This document shows positions 26,708 to 36,854 of a DNA stretch of 64,000 nucleotides, in pieces (position 1 is the first letter of the stretch; the number at the start of each line of letters is the position of its first letter). Where the stretch lies: assembly GCF_000422645.1 (NCBI RefSeq), contig NZ_AUGL01000019.1:42916-106915 (forward strand), written 5' to 3'. The notes below the pieces were generated by a model that was given only the letters and a program-made list of their open reading frames with translations, ran no database searches and had not been told where the DNA came from. Source of the stretch: Ferrimonas futtsuensis DSM 18154. GTDB lineage: Bacteria; Pseudomonadota; Gammaproteobacteria; Enterobacterales; Shewanellaceae. The position numbers and the translations under genes are program-made.

Positions 26708-27922
26708 TCATCGGGCATCCATGAGTGCTTGCGTCCGCCTTCGGGTCAGTTCCGCCTTGATGTCGCCCCCTTTGAAACCTGCCTGGATGATGGGTTTCAC
26801 CTCAACCTGATTGACCCGGGCCAACGCCTCCCTCAGCCATGCGGCCTGGGGGTAAGATTCTTGCTCAAGGCCCAACCTGCCCTGGGCGTCAGCCTGACAC
26901 ACCAGGATGAACTGCTCAAACCGCTCCGGCTTGCGCCAGGCATCGACGCCATCGAACAGCTTCAACAGCGTAGTGGGCTTGAGCTCCAGGGCCCGGTGGC
27001 CGTGCAGGTGCCAGCGGCAGCCAATCTCTGCCAGCTCCCTCGGCGTGTTGGGGACCTTCAGTCGCTGGCAAAGCACTGCCAGGGGAGCCAGGCCCCGTGT
27101 TTCATGGGCGATGTGTCTGGGCCACTCCGACGGAGGGGTCAGCGCCTTGCCCAGATCATGGGTCAGGGCGGCGAAGCGCACGGCCACAGATTCGGACAGG
27201 TCAGAGGCTCGCTTGAGTACCATCAGGGTGTGAACCAGGGAATCGATCTCTGGGTGATGGACCTCGGGCTGAGGGACTCCATCCAGGGCGGACAGCTCCG
27301 GCATCAGCACCTGCAGAGCGCCACAGCGATGCAGCACCTCGAAGAATACCCAGGGGCAGGGGCCGGCCAGGGCACGCTCGGTTTCACTCCAGACCCGCTC
27401 CGGGGTCAGGTGGGACAGTTCTCCGGACCCGGCGAGGTCCGCCATCAGTGCCAGGGTTTCATCCGCCACCGCAAAGCCCTGGGGGTGGAATCGGGCGGCA
27501 AAGCGGGCCACCCGCAGCACCCGAAGAGGATCTTCCACAAAGGCGGGGGAGACGTGGCGCAGCACTCTGGCCTCCAGGTCCGCCCGGCCCTGATAGGGAT
27601 CGTGCAACTGGCCCTCGCTGTCCATGGCGATGGCGTTGACCGTCAGATCGCGGCGTAGCAGGTCCTGCTCGAGAGTCACGTCCGGGTCGGAACAGACCTC
27701 GAACCCGGTGTAGCCATGGCCGGATTTGGTCTCGGTGCGGGCCAGGGCGTACTCCTCATGGGTCTGCGGGTGCAAAAAAACCGGAAAGCTCTTGCCCACG
27801 CTCTGGTAACCCTGCGCCAGCATCTGCTCCGGGGTGGCACCCACCACCAGATGATCCCTGTCCTTCACCTCCAGCCCCAACAGCTGATCGCGCACCGCAC
27901 CGCCTACCAGGTAGATCTCCAC
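26708..27922 (-). CDS. cca: CCA-adding tRNA nucleotidyltransferase (multifunctional, HD domain)
   Basis: Cca builds or repairs the 3' CCA end of tRNAs without a template. The 404-aa protein has the N-terminal GGAVRD with catalytic DxD (VKDRD), '[12 protein letters not shown]', '[17 protein letters not shown]', '[15 protein letters not shown]' and '[11 protein letters not shown]'. Its C-terminal HD domain has 'HTLMVLKRA' and '[10 protein letters not shown]', which in E. coli gives phosphodiesterase and phosphatase activities. Length matches the E. coli-type enzyme. It is divergent from gspA. Confidence 0.97.
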   Translation of the reverse strand: MEIYLVGGAVRDQLLGLEVKDRDHLVVGATPEQMLAQGYQSVGKSFPVFLHPQTHEEYALARTETKSGHGYTGFEVCSDPDVTLEQDLLRRDLTVNAIAMDSEGQLHDPYQGRADLEARVLRHVSPAFVEDPLRVLRVARFAARFHPQGFAVADETLALMADLAGSGELSHLTPERVWSETERALAGPCPWVFFEVLHRCGALQVLMPELSALDGVPQPEVHHPEIDSLVHTLMVLKRASDLSESVAVRFAALTHDLGKALTPPSEWPRHIAHETRGLAPLAVLCQRLKVPNTPRELAEIGCRWHLHGHRALELKPTTLLKLFDGVDAWRKPERFEQFILVCQADAQGRLGLEQESYPQAAWLREALARVNQVEVKPIIQAGFKGGDIKAELTRRRTQALMDAR

Positions 27923-28031
27923 CTTTTTCTCCTAAAAATCGCTGTTTCGTCATTATATGGCCTGGTGGCTTTGACAAGCCAGATGACACACCTTACCTTG
28001 GGCGAATTCGACCAAGAACCGCGCAAAAGCT

Positions 28032-29576
28032 ATGTATAAGGGATTTTATGGGCTAGCGGAGAGCCCCTTCTCCATCGCTCCCAACCCCGCTTTCCTGTTT
28101 CTCAGTGGCCGACATCGTGAGGCCCTGGCTCACCTGACCTATGGTCTGGGGGAGAATGGTGGCTTCGTGCTGCTGACCGGAGAGGTGGGAACCGGCAAGA
28201 CCACAGTGTCCCGCAGCCTGCTCAAGCAGCTGCCGGATGACACTGACACCGCCTTTATCCTCAATCCGGCCCTGACAGAGCTGGAGCTGTTGGCGACCCT
28301 GTGTGATGAGCTGACGATCCCCTATGACCCCGAGCCGACGCTCAAGCAGCTGACCGACAAGATCAGTGCCTTCCTGCTGGCCAACCATAAGGCGGGCCGC
28401 AATACGGTGATGATCATCGACGAGGCTCAGCACCTTAAGCCTGAAGTGCTGGAGCAGCTGCGATTGCTGACCAACCTGGAGACCGACACCCGCAAGCTGT
28501 TGCAGGTGATCCTCATCGGCCAGCCAGAGCTGCAGGAGTTGCTGCAGCGTCGCGAGCTGCGCCAGCTGGCTCAGCGCATTACCGCCCGTTACCACCTGCT
28601 GCCTCTGACCAAAGAGGAGGTGTCTCACTATGTTCAGCACCGCCTGCAGGTGGCGGGAAGGGCTCAGCCCCTGTTCAAGTCCGGTGCCATCAAGGCACTG
28701 CACCAGTACAGTGGCGGGGTGCCCAGGGTGATCAACCTGCTGTGTGAGCGGGCCCTGATGGGAGGCTATGCGCACCAGAAGATCTACCTGGGGCGCAGAG
28801 AGGTGGAGTCCGCTGCGGCAGAGGTGTTGGGCATCAAGGCCAAAGCCAAAGGGCGTTGGCCCTGGATGGCGGGCACGCTGGCCGCCGGTATTGCCGCCGC
28901 TGCCGTGGTTTATGCCCTGACACCCAAGCCGGAGTTCGTGCCCCCAGTCCAGTCCCAGCCTAAGGTAGCGGTCCCTCAGTTGAGCCGGTTTGCCGATGAT
29001 CTTCAGGCCTATCAGGCCCTGCTGCATCATTGGCAGCAACCGGTGCCAGCCACCGCGCCCTGTGAGTTTGCCGGGTCCCGGGGCCTGGCGTGCCTGGATG
29101 GCGTCAGCAGCTGGCAGCAGTTGCTGGAGATGGACTATCCGGCGGTGGTCAGTCTGCGGGGCCAGGATGGTGCTCTCTTCTATGGTGCCTTGCTCAGCAC
29201 CGGCGACCAAGCCGACTCGCCGCTGACTCTGCAGTTCGGCGATCAGTGGGTATCGGCCAGTAAGTCTTGGTTTATAAGCCATTTCGATGGCCACTACAGC
29301 CTGATTTGGCAACCGTCCGGCCAGTTACCAAGACTGGTGGGCGAAGGCAGCCCCCAAGGTCAGGTTCAGTGGCTGGAGAACACCCTGAGCCGGTTGCAGC
29401 ATCGCTCGGCCCGAATGCTTGGCAGCTACGATCTGGAGCTGAAACAACAGGTGATGAGTTTCCAGCGCCGCTTTGGCCTGGAGGTGGATGGCATCGCCGG
29501 ACGACAAACTCTGGAGCTGCTCAGCCTGATGAGCAGTGAACAGGGGCCCAGACTCAGCCGCGGAGGAGACGCCTGA
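28032..29576 (+). CDS. gspA: Type II secretion accessory ATPase GspA (ExeA)
   Basis: GspA with GspB helps the type II secretin insert through the peptidoglycan; the best known case is ExeAB of Aeromonas. The 514-aa protein has an N-terminal AAA ATPase with Walker A GEVGTGKT (50-57) and Walker B VMIIDEAQ (127-134). A transmembrane segment spans about 278-297, then comes a periplasmic region with a C-terminal peptidoglycan-binding domain ('LKQQVMSFQRRFGLEVDGIAGRQTLELL'). It also has a periplasmic segment with 'CEFAGSRGLACLDG', where two Cys may form a disulfide. No clear ribosome-binding site precedes the ATG. The stop overlaps the gspB start (TGATG). The core gsp genes are not in the window. 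Confidence 0.92.
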   Translation: MYKGFYGLAESPFSIAPNPAFLFLSGRHREALAHLTYGLGENGGFVLLTGEVGTGKTTVSRSLLKQLPDDTDTAFILNPALTELELLATLCDELTIPYDPEPTLKQLTDKISAFLLANHKAGRNTVMIIDEAQHLKPEVLEQLRLLTNLETDTRKLLQVILIGQPELQELLQRRELRQLAQRITARYHLLPLTKEEVSHYVQHRLQVAGRAQPLFKSGAIKALHQYSGGVPRVINLLCERALMGGYAHQKIYLGRREVESAAAEVLGIKAKAKGRWPWMAGTLAAGIAAAAVVYALTPKPEFVPPVQSQPKVAVPQLSRFADDLQAYQALLHHWQQPVPATAPCEFAGSRGLACLDGVSSWQQLLEMDYPAVVSLRGQDGALFYGALLSTGDQADSPLTLQFGDQWVSASKSWFISHFDGHYSLIWQPSGQLPRLVGEGSPQGQVQWLENTLSRLQHRSARMLGSYDLELKQQVMSFQRRFGLEVDGIAGRQTLELLSLMSSEQGPRLSRGGDA

Positions 29577-30439
29577 TGTCCTATCTGTTGGATGCGGTAG
29601 GCCGCGAGAAACAGCAACAGGGTCAGCTGGATCCTGCCTTGGCGGCGCCGCTGGCACCGAAACGCACCTTGCCCTGGCACTATGGCTGGCCGTTGATTGG
29701 CACAGCCCTTGGCGTGGGACTTGGCTGGTTGGCCGTCAGCCTGCAGCCCCACCCCGAGCCCGTGGAGGCGGTGGCTGCTCCGGAACTGCAGGTGGTCAAA
29801 CAGGTGGTGATGCCCATTCCCGTGGCCTGGGAGCAACATGTCCAGGCGGCTGAGCCCCAATATGTCTACAAGCCTCGGGAGGATCAGATTGCACCTGAGA
29901 TCACCGATGCCGAGTTCAAGGCCGAGGTGCTCACCCAGGATCGCCAATTGATTGACCAAGATAACCCCTCTGCCGAGGCCAAGCCTCAAGTGGCCGCGCC
30001 AGCGACCAGGGAGGTTCCACCGACGGCTGCGAAGGAGGCTGAGCCTGCCAATGCCAAGCTGCTGGCGGCCTTCGAGCGTGCAGTGGCCGATCTCGAACTG
30101 GAGCCCGAGGTGGTCACAGAGCCCGAGCCGGCCCCCGAGCCCGAGATCAGTGCCGAGTCTCTGCTCAATCCACAGGCCAGTGCGGCGACGGTACCGGCCG
30201 AGGTGCCCAAGCTGGGCAGTCTGCCCTGGAACTTCCAGAAGCGGCTGCCTGACATCAACATCACCGCCCATGTCTACTCCTCGGAAGTGGAAAATCGCTG
30301 GCTCAGGGCCAACGGCAGGGAGCTGCAGGAGGGAGACAGTGTGGCACCCGGGGTGATGCTGCGAGAGATACGCCCCAATGAGGTGATCCTGGAGATGTCG
30401 GGCCAGGCATTCAGCGTGCCCGCCCTGGGCCAGCTCTGA
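29576..30439 (+). CDS. gspB: General secretion pathway protein B (ExeB)
   Basis: The partner of GspA. The 287-aa protein has a short cytoplasmic N-terminus (MSYLLDAVGREKQQQG), one membrane segment at about 37-55, and a long periplasmic Pro/Glu-rich linker (about 60-210). The conserved C-terminal GspB domain (about 215-287) has 'GSLPWNFQKRLPDINITAHVYS', 'NRWLRANGRELQEGD' and 'PNEVILEMSGQAFSVPAL', the homology region shared with GspC and PilP. The ATG overlaps the gspA stop by one base. A GC-rich hairpin follows. Confidence 0.93.
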   Translation: MSYLLDAVGREKQQQGQLDPALAAPLAPKRTLPWHYGWPLIGTALGVGLGWLAVSLQPHPEPVEAVAAPELQVVKQVVMPIPVAWEQHVQAAEPQYVYKPREDQIAPEITDAEFKAEVLTQDRQLIDQDNPSAEAKPQVAAPATREVPPTAAKEAEPANAKLLAAFERAVADLELEPEVVTEPEPAPEPEISAESLLNPQASAATVPAEVPKLGSLPWNFQKRLPDINITAHVYSSEVENRWLRANGRELQEGDSVAPGVMLREIRPNEVILEMSGQAFSVPALGQL

Positions 30440-30479
30440 ACAGTCGCAGCGCACTGCCTGCAACGATTCTATAAAGCCT

Positions 30480-30506
30480 GGAAGGGGAGCGTCGCCCCCC
30501 TTCCAT
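30480..30506 (+). terminator. Probable terminator after gspB
   Basis: The arms GGAAGGGG / CCCCTTCC flank a 9-base loop, followed by ATCTTCAC. The U-tract is poor, so its efficiency is uncertain. Confidence 0.5.
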
Positions 30507-30544
30507 CTTCACATGTTAAAACAGCATGTTGGGCCAGGTATTCC

Positions 30545-30553
30545 TGATATACT
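30545..30553 (+). promoter_or_regulatory. Extended -10 element inside a dyad ahead of the DUF748 gene
   Basis: TGATATACT is an extended -10. It sits between and touches the arms of an inverted repeat, TGGGCCAG (30530-30537) and CTGGCCCA (30552-30559). A protein binding that dyad would block the promoter. The start codon is about 110 bases downstream. Confidence 0.45.
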
Positions 30554-30662
30554 GGCCCAAAATTGCTGTATCTTGCTTCCGAGTCATCGGCGGGAGAGAC
30601 TATGATTATTGCGTTCACTGTCTCTCGGGAAAAGTCACTAAAAGCCCGGAGTAGGGAGTCCC

Positions 30663-33539
30663 GTGAATATCCAAACCCTATGGAGTAACCCCTGGATTCG
30701 TCGGGGTACTTGGGGCCTGCTGGTCCTGCTTATCTATCTTCTGCTCACCGGCTGGGGACTGCCCCGGTTGATTCAGAGCCAGGCTCCCAAGTGGGTGGCC
30801 GAGAACCTCAATGGTCAGCTCACCCTGGACAAGGTGGCTTTTCACCCCTTTGCCTGGCGATTGCAGGTCGATGGTGTCCGCCTGGAGGGGGACGATGGCG
30901 AGCGGGTGATGGGCCTGCAACAACTGGTGCTGGATCTCGATCCCATGCATTCACTGTTCACCTGGAGCGGTCGCATCAAGACCCTCTCACTGAAGGGGCC
31001 CGAGCTGGCGGTCAGTGAGCTGGGCCAGGGACGGAGTAATCTGGGCGTCCTGCTCAAACCTCTGACTGAATCCAGTGCTGCCCCTGAGGCCGAGCCTCAG
31101 GAGCTCACCGTACCGCAACTGTATATCGCCGACCTCAAACTGGAGAGTGGCGTGGTGAGCTATCGCCGCCACGATGGGGCGAGCACCCAGTTCACCGACC
31201 TGGAGCTGAATGCCCAGGATCTGGCCCTGGCGGGGGCAGACAATAAGGTGGCTCTGGCACTGTCCGGCTCAGGCGGGGGCCGCCTGTTGATTGAGGCGAC
31301 CGCGTCACTGGCGCCAGCGGACATTCAGATGCAACTGGCCCTGGATGATCTGGACCTGACCCGTTACTGGCCCTTTATCAAAGACCTGTTCCATTTCCAG
31401 CTGGATCAGGGACGGCTGGATCTGCACACCTCAGTGCGATTTCAGCGGGACGGCAATGACTCCTCTCTGACGCTGAATGAGGGAGCCATTGAGCTGTCCG
31501 GCCTGAATCTCTCCAGTGAACTGGGCCCGCTGCTGACCCTGGCGAAAACCCGGGTGGAGGGGATAAACCTGGATCTGGCGGATCGCACCCTGGAGATCGA
31601 TAAACTGGCCCTTGAGCAGGGGCAGATCATCGGCGTGAACAGCGAGCAGGGACTGGATTGGGTGACTCTGTTTCGGCCGGTGGCTGCCGAGGGAACCGAT
31701 TCTCAGCCGGCGCCTGAGGCCCCGGACACTGAGCCCGAGACGCCCTGGCGGGTGAAGCTGGCGGGAAGCAGTGTCGAACAGTTTCGCCTGACTCTGGAGG
31801 ATCAGGTACCGAGCGAGGCGACGAGCTGGATCCTGGATCTGGATCGGGTTACGGCGGGGCCGGTCTTCAATGATCTGAGTCAGCCCATCGCGCTGGAGCT
31901 GCTCAGCCGAATCAATGACGATGCGGCGTTCCGGGCCAAAGGAGAGCTGGTGCCAGACACCCTCAATGCCCAGTTTGAGCTGAATCTGGAGCGTTTCCCT
32001 CTGATGGCGACCATTCCCTACTGGCAGCAGCTGGTGCCACTGAAGTTGACGTCCGGCAGCCTGACCAGTGGCGGTACTCTGACCCTGTCCGGTGTTGACC
32101 CCCTGGATCTGAGTTATGAGGGGCAGTTGGCAATCCAGGAGCTGGTGACCCAGGATCCGGCTCAGGACCGGGATTTCGTCAAATGGCAGCAGCTGGATGT
32201 GAACCGCATGACGGTGGGCACCGCTCCGCTGTCGGTTGTCCTGGATACTGTCTCTGTTGCTCAGCCCTACGCCAGGGTGATCATTGACGAGGATGGCAGC
32301 ACCAACATTCAGCAGCTGCTGGGGGCCGAGGCTCAGCCCGAAGAGGTGGAGGCCAGTGCCACCATCGACGAGAGTGGTGAGACTGAGCCGCTGCAGCTGA
32401 GCGTGAACACCATAGAATTGGTGGACGGGGCGGCCTTTTTTGCCGACAACAGCCTGACCCCGAAATTTGCCACCGGCATTGAGACTCTGGGAGGCAGCAT
32501 CACCGGGCTGAATTCAGACCCAGCCTCCCGCGCCAAGGTGGATATCCATGGCCAGGTGGATCGCTACGCACCCATGAGCCTGACCGGTGAGCTGCAGCCT
32601 CTGGTGCCTGACAGCTATCTGGATATGGCCCTGACCTTCGACAACGTGGATCTCATCTCCCTGAACGCCTATTCCGGCACCTATGCCGGTTACTACATCG
32701 ATCAGGGCCAGCTGGATCTCTACCTCAACTACAAGCTTGAGAACCGTAAGATGGTGGGCAGCAACCGGGCGGTGGTGGACAAGCTGAAGCTGGGTAAGCG
32801 CAGTGATTCCGACAAGGCCACCACTTTGCCGGTGGCCCTGGCTGTGGCTCTGCTGCAGGACAGCAACGGCGTCATCGACCTGGGGCTGGAAGTCCAGGGC
32901 GACGTGGACGATCCCAGTTTTGCCATCGGCCCCTTGGTGGGCAAGGCGCTGTTCAATGCCATCACCAAGGTGGTGACCTCGCCCTTCTCCCTGCTGGGTT
33001 CTCTGCTCGAAGGGGAAGAGCCTCCTTCCGAGGTGCTGTTTGAGCCGGGGACTGCGGTCCTGTCGGCGCGGGCACAGGATCAGTTGACGCAGCTGGCCAA
33101 GGGCTTGGGTCAGCGGCCAGGACTGAGCCTGTCGCTCAGTGGAGCGGTGTCTGTTGCCGCCGATCGCAGTGCCCTGGCGGCCTCGGCCCTGGCCGGTGAG
33201 CTGGGGTTTGACACAACCCCGGCCGAGGGACTGACAACCGAACAGCAGACACTGCTGGTGGCGGCGTATGAGCGCCGGTTTGGCATCGGCAGTGCTCCAC
33301 CGCCACCGGAAGGCCAGCCTCCGCAGGAGTGGCAGCAGGGGCTGTATAACCAGATGCTTGCCAGGGTAAACCTGCCACTGGACGCGTTGCCGGAGTTGGC
33401 GGCATCCAGGGCTGAAGAGGTTAAGCGGTTGCTGATCACTCAACTGGGTCTCAGCGCCGAGCGGGTGTTTGTTCGTGAAAGTCGTCTGGAGCTTGATCAG
33501 AGCGGGCCCAAGGTAGTGATGTCCCTGGAAGCACTCTAG
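30663..33539 (+). CDS. DUF748/AsmA-like inner-membrane-anchored protein
   Basis: A 958-aa protein with one N-terminal membrane segment (about 17-36) and a very long periplasmic part. It belongs to the DUF748 family of AsmA-like proteins; such repeating-beta-groove proteins are implicated in lipid movement between the membranes, but this branch is not characterised. Typical segments are 'LTLDKVAFHPFAWRLQVDGV', 'VARVIIDEDGSTNIQQLL'-type repeats and 'LDMALTFDNVDLISLNAYSGTYAGYYIDQGQLDLYLNYKLENRK'-like core sequence. The C-terminal 150 residues ('FEPGTAVLSARAQDQLTQLAKGL') resemble the end of OmpA-like domains. The start is a GTG after GGGAG. It is a single gene, convergent with putA. Confidence 0.85.
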   Translation: MNIQTLWSNPWIRRGTWGLLVLLIYLLLTGWGLPRLIQSQAPKWVAENLNGQLTLDKVAFHPFAWRLQVDGVRLEGDDGERVMGLQQLVLDLDPMHSLFTWSGRIKTLSLKGPELAVSELGQGRSNLGVLLKPLTESSAAPEAEPQELTVPQLYIADLKLESGVVSYRRHDGASTQFTDLELNAQDLALAGADNKVALALSGSGGGRLLIEATASLAPADIQMQLALDDLDLTRYWPFIKDLFHFQLDQGRLDLHTSVRFQRDGNDSSLTLNEGAIELSGLNLSSELGPLLTLAKTRVEGINLDLADRTLEIDKLALEQGQIIGVNSEQGLDWVTLFRPVAAEGTDSQPAPEAPDTEPETPWRVKLAGSSVEQFRLTLEDQVPSEATSWILDLDRVTAGPVFNDLSQPIALELLSRINDDAAFRAKGELVPDTLNAQFELNLERFPLMATIPYWQQLVPLKLTSGSLTSGGTLTLSGVDPLDLSYEGQLAIQELVTQDPAQDRDFVKWQQLDVNRMTVGTAPLSVVLDTVSVAQPYARVIIDEDGSTNIQQLLGAEAQPEEVEASATIDESGETEPLQLSVNTIELVDGAAFFADNSLTPKFATGIETLGGSITGLNSDPASRAKVDIHGQVDRYAPMSLTGELQPLVPDSYLDMALTFDNVDLISLNAYSGTYAGYYIDQGQLDLYLNYKLENRKMVGSNRAVVDKLKLGKRSDSDKATTLPVALAVALLQDSNGVIDLGLEVQGDVDDPSFAIGPLVGKALFNAITKVVTSPFSLLGSLLEGEEPPSEVLFEPGTAVLSARAQDQLTQLAKGLGQRPGLSLSLSGAVSVAADRSALAASALAGELGFDTTPAEGLTTEQQTLLVAAYERRFGIGSAPPPPEGQPPQEWQQGLYNQMLARVNLPLDALPELAASRAEEVKRLLITQLGLSAERVFVRESRLELDQSGPKVVMSLEAL

Positions 33540-33566
33540 AGCAGCGTAGCGATAACCCAGAAACAG

Positions 33567-33598
33567 ACAGGCCGCCCATTTGGCGGCCTGTGTTGTTT
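33567..33598. terminator. Shared terminator between the DUF748 gene and putA
   Basis: The stem ACAGGCCGCC / GGCGGCCTGT has a 5-base loop, with TGTTGTTTCT on one side and TGTTTCTGGG on the other strand. It can serve both convergent genes. Confidence 0.75.
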
Positions 33599-33618
33599 CT
33601 GGCTGTCGCCTGGAATCC

Positions 33619-36600
33619 CTAGCCATCACCCAGGGTCAGCAGGGTGGCATTGCCACCGATGGCGGTGATGTTGTTGGTGCGGGTCTTTTCGGTAACAAAG
33701 CGGGTCAGGTAGTGGGGCCCGCCCGCCTTGGGGCCGGTGCCGGAGAGGCCCTGGCCACCGAAGGGCTGAACGCCCACCACGGCGCCGATCTGATTGCGGT
33801 TGATGTAGGCGTTACCCACATTCACCTGATCGGCGATCTTCAGTGCATGGGATTCGTTGCGGCTGTGGATCCCCAGGGTCAGGCCGAAGCCGGTGCTGTT
33901 GATCTCCTCGACCACCTTATTCAGATCACTGCTCTTGTAGCGAATCAGGTGGAGGATGGGGCCGAAATGCTCCTTCTCCAGCTGGCCGATGTGGCGGATC
34001 TCCACGGCGGTGGGCTGGATGAAGGTGCCGTTGCCACACTCGGAGGAGAGGGGCGCCTGGCAGATCAGTTTGCCCTCTTTGGAGATGCGGTCGATGTGGG
34101 CCAGCAGGTTGTTCTGGGCGGTCTCATCGATGACCGGACCCAGGTCGGTCTTATGCAAGGCCGGGTTGCCCACGTGCAGCTGAGCCATGGCGCCCTTGAG
34201 CAGTTCAGTCACCTTATCGGCGATGTCATCCTGAACGTAGAGTACCCGCAAGGCCGAACAGCGCTGACCGGCACTGGCGAAGGCAGACTGGACCACATCC
34301 TTGACCACCTGCTCAGGCAGAGAGGTGGAGTCCACCACCATGGCGTTCTGGCCGCCGGTCTCCGCCACCAGGGGCACGATGGCGCCGTCTCGTCCCGCCA
34401 GGGAGCGGTTGATCACCTTGGCGGTCTGGGTGGAGCCGGTAAAGCAGACGCCTCCGATGCGGTCATCGGCCGTCAGGGTTCCTCCTACCAGGGCGCCGCT
34501 GCCCGGCAACAGGGCCAGGGCGTCGCCGGGCACCCCGGCTTCGTGGGCCAGTTGCACGGCGCGGTAGGCCACCAGACTGGTTTGTTCGGCGGGCTTGGCG
34601 ATGACGGTGTTGCCGGTGACCAGGGCGGCCACCACCTGACCGAGGAAGATTGCCAGGGGGAAGTTCCAGGGGCTGATGCACAGGAAGGTGCCGCGGCCCT
34701 GGACAAAGAGTTCGTTCAGTTCGCCGGTGGGGCCGGGGAGTATCGTGGTTTCCCCTTGCATCTTACGGGCCTGCACTGCGTAGTAGCGACAGAAGTCCAC
34801 CGCTTCACGCACCTCGTCGATGCCATCCTGCAGGGTCTTGCCCGCTTCGCGGGTGCACAGGGCGATAAGCTCCTCCCTGTGGGTTTCCAGCAGGTCGGCC
34901 AGCTTATCGATGGCAGTGGCCCGCACATCGACGTCGGTGCGGTTCCACGCCGGGAAGGCCGCGTTGGTTACCTTCACGGCTTGCTCGATGGCATTGGCGT
35001 CGGCGAAATGTACCTGACCAACACTGCGACTGCGATCCTGGGGGCTGGTCACGGCGATGGGGTCACCACAGCGGATGATCTCACCACCGATCAGGGGGGC
35101 GGCGTGCCACTGGGTCTCCTTGAAGCTGTCCAGCTTGGCAAAGAAGGTGCGAGATTCGGCAGCAATGTTCATGTTGATTCCTTTCGAGTTGCGTCGCTCA
35201 CTGCCAAAGATGGCCTCTGGCAGGACAATCTTGTTGTTATGCAGGGTGGGGCAGGCGGTCAGGGTCGTTACCGGGTGTTCGATCAGGCTCTCTACCGGAG
35301 TATTGGGGTCCACGACCTTGTGTACGAAGGAGGAGTTGGCGCCGTTCTCCAGCAGCCGGCGTACCAGGTAGGGCAGCAGATCTTCGTGGGCACCCACCGG
35401 CGCATAGATGCGCACTGACTGGTGGTGTTTGGACAGCACCGGGTCGTACAGCTCCTGACCCATGCCGTGCAGTCGCTGGAACTCAATCTCGCGGTCGCCG
35501 GCCATGTCCATCACCGCCGCAACGGTGTGGGCGTTGTGACTGGCGAATTGAGGGTAGATGTTGCCTCTGGTCAGATCGGACAGCAGGTAGCGGGTGCAGG
35601 CCAGATAAGAGACATCGGTGGCGGATTTGCGGGTAAATACCGGGTAGTTGTCCACCCCCAGCTGCTGACAGTGTTTGATCTCACTGTCCCAGTACGCTCC
35701 TTTTACCAAGCGCACAGGAATGCGATCACCCTGTTCATCGGCCAGGGCGTTGAGCCAGCACAATACCGGCAGGGCGGTTTTGGCGTAGGCCTGAACCACC
35801 ACACCGAAGTTGCCCCAGCCCTTGGCGTCCTCGCTGCGATAGAGCTTTTCGAACAGTTCGAGGTAGAGTTCCAGCCGGTCGGCTTCTTCGGCATCCATGG
35901 TGATGCCGACGCCGAATTGTCGACCTTGGCGAATCAGCTCAATCATCCAGCTGTACAGTTCGTCCAGCACCAACTCCCGGTGCGCGGCCTCAAACTTGGG
36001 GTGGATGGCGGTGAGCTTCACCGAAATGGTGGGCAGGGGGCCGTCGCTGTGTTTGTACTGGTGGTTGCCCAGATTGTGGATGGCGTCCAGGTACTCCTGA
36101 AAGTGGCGTTTGGCGTCATCCATGGTCAGGGCGCCTTCACCCAGCATGTCGTAGGAGTGGGTGTATCCCAGGCCGCGGTTGTCTTCGCTGTTCTTCAGGG
36201 CTTCGCTGATGTTGCGACCCAGGACAAACTGCTTCCCCATGATCTTCATGGCGGTGTACATCGCCTTGCGGATGATGGGTTCGCCCACACGGTTGACCAG
36301 GCGGGCCAGCAGGTTATTGGGGTTGCCGTCGAGGGTTTTGTCCAGGGTGACCACTTTACCGGTCAGCATCAGTCCCCAGGTTGACGCGTTGACCAGTACC
36401 GAGTCTGATCCCTTGAGGTGGCTGGCCCAGTCGGCACCGGAGAGCTTGTCTTCAATCAGTGCATCGGCGGTGGCGGCATCGGGGATGCGCAACAGGGCTT
36501 CCGCCAGACACATCAGGATGATCCCCTCCTGGGTCTCCAGGCTGTATTGCTGCAGGAAGGCATCGATACCCACCGCCAGTCCACGTTTCTCGACGCTACG

Positions 36601-36789
36601 GACTTCGGTAACCAGATTGGCCGCCTTCTTGGTGATGCGGTCGATGCTTGCCTGGTCTTGCGGCACCAGCTGCAGCAACTCGCTGAGATAATCCGACTCG
36701 TCTGCGCCGTGGTTGACGCTGATCGCCTCTTTCAGGCTCGCCAGATCGGTGGATACTCCATTAGCCAGTACTTGGCTTGCTTTAAACAT
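33619..36789 (-). CDS. putA: Bifunctional proline dehydrogenase / L-glutamate gamma-semialdehyde dehydrogenase
   Basis: PutA oxidises proline to glutamate in two steps. The 1056-aa protein has the FAD-dependent proline dehydrogenase domain (about 80-480, with 'GVGITMDAEEADRLELYLELFEKL' and 'RLVKGAYWDSEIK') and the aldehyde dehydrogenase domain (about 560-1030, with 'ETGGQNAMVVDS' and the catalytic Cys in 'AGQRCSALR'). It lacks the N-terminal ribbon-helix-helix DNA-binding domain of E. coli PutA (1320 aa), so it cannot repress itself the same way. I start at MFKASQVLANG, preceded by GAGGG; the longer frame adds 25 residues unlike PutA. A GTATAC palindrome and another dyad lie upstream. No putP is present in the window. 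Confidence 0.96.
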   Translation of the reverse strand: MFKASQVLANGVSTDLASLKEAISVNHGADESDYLSELLQLVPQDQASIDRITKKAANLVTEVRSVEKRGLAVGIDAFLQQYSLETQEGIILMCLAEALLRIPDAATADALIEDKLSGADWASHLKGSDSVLVNASTWGLMLTGKVVTLDKTLDGNPNNLLARLVNRVGEPIIRKAMYTAMKIMGKQFVLGRNISEALKNSEDNRGLGYTHSYDMLGEGALTMDDAKRHFQEYLDAIHNLGNHQYKHSDGPLPTISVKLTAIHPKFEAAHRELVLDELYSWMIELIRQGRQFGVGITMDAEEADRLELYLELFEKLYRSEDAKGWGNFGVVVQAYAKTALPVLCWLNALADEQGDRIPVRLVKGAYWDSEIKHCQQLGVDNYPVFTRKSATDVSYLACTRYLLSDLTRGNIYPQFASHNAHTVAAVMDMAGDREIEFQRLHGMGQELYDPVLSKHHQSVRIYAPVGAHEDLLPYLVRRLLENGANSSFVHKVVDPNTPVESLIEHPVTTLTACPTLHNNKIVLPEAIFGSERRNSKGINMNIAAESRTFFAKLDSFKETQWHAAPLIGGEIIRCGDPIAVTSPQDRSRSVGQVHFADANAIEQAVKVTNAAFPAWNRTDVDVRATAIDKLADLLETHREELIALCTREAGKTLQDGIDEVREAVDFCRYYAVQARKMQGETTILPGPTGELNELFVQGRGTFLCISPWNFPLAIFLGQVVAALVTGNTVIAKPAEQTSLVAYRAVQLAHEAGVPGDALALLPGSGALVGGTLTADDRIGGVCFTGSTQTAKVINRSLAGRDGAIVPLVAETGGQNAMVVDSTSLPEQVVKDVVQSAFASAGQRCSALRVLYVQDDIADKVTELLKGAMAQLHVGNPALHKTDLGPVIDETAQNNLLAHIDRISKEGKLICQAPLSSECGNGTFIQPTAVEIRHIGQLEKEHFGPILHLIRYKSSDLNKVVEEINSTGFGLTLGIHSRNESHALKIADQVNVGNAYINRNQIGAVVGVQPFGGQGLSGTGPKAGGPHYLTRFVTEKTRTNNITAIGGNATLLTLGDG

Positions 36790-36844
36790 CGCGTGTCCCT
36801 CGTAATCCATGGGGCGGCGCGGCAATCTGTGATCTGCTTTGTTT

Positions 36845-36854
36845 TTGTATACAA
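36845..36854. promoter_or_regulatory. GntR-type palindrome upstream of putA
   Basis: TTGTATACAA is a perfect 10-base palindrome 55 bases before the putA ATG. It resembles operators bound by many GntR-family repressors. Farther upstream, CACAGT-N10-ACTGTG (36872-36893) forms a second dyad that contains TATACT on the minus strand, a possible putA -10. Confidence 0.45.

Noticed and set aside
30602..30688. A short frame starting MIIAFTVSREKS before the DUF748 gene
   Set aside because: It overlaps the DUF748 start and has no conserved character; the ribosome-binding site fits the GTG of the larger gene.
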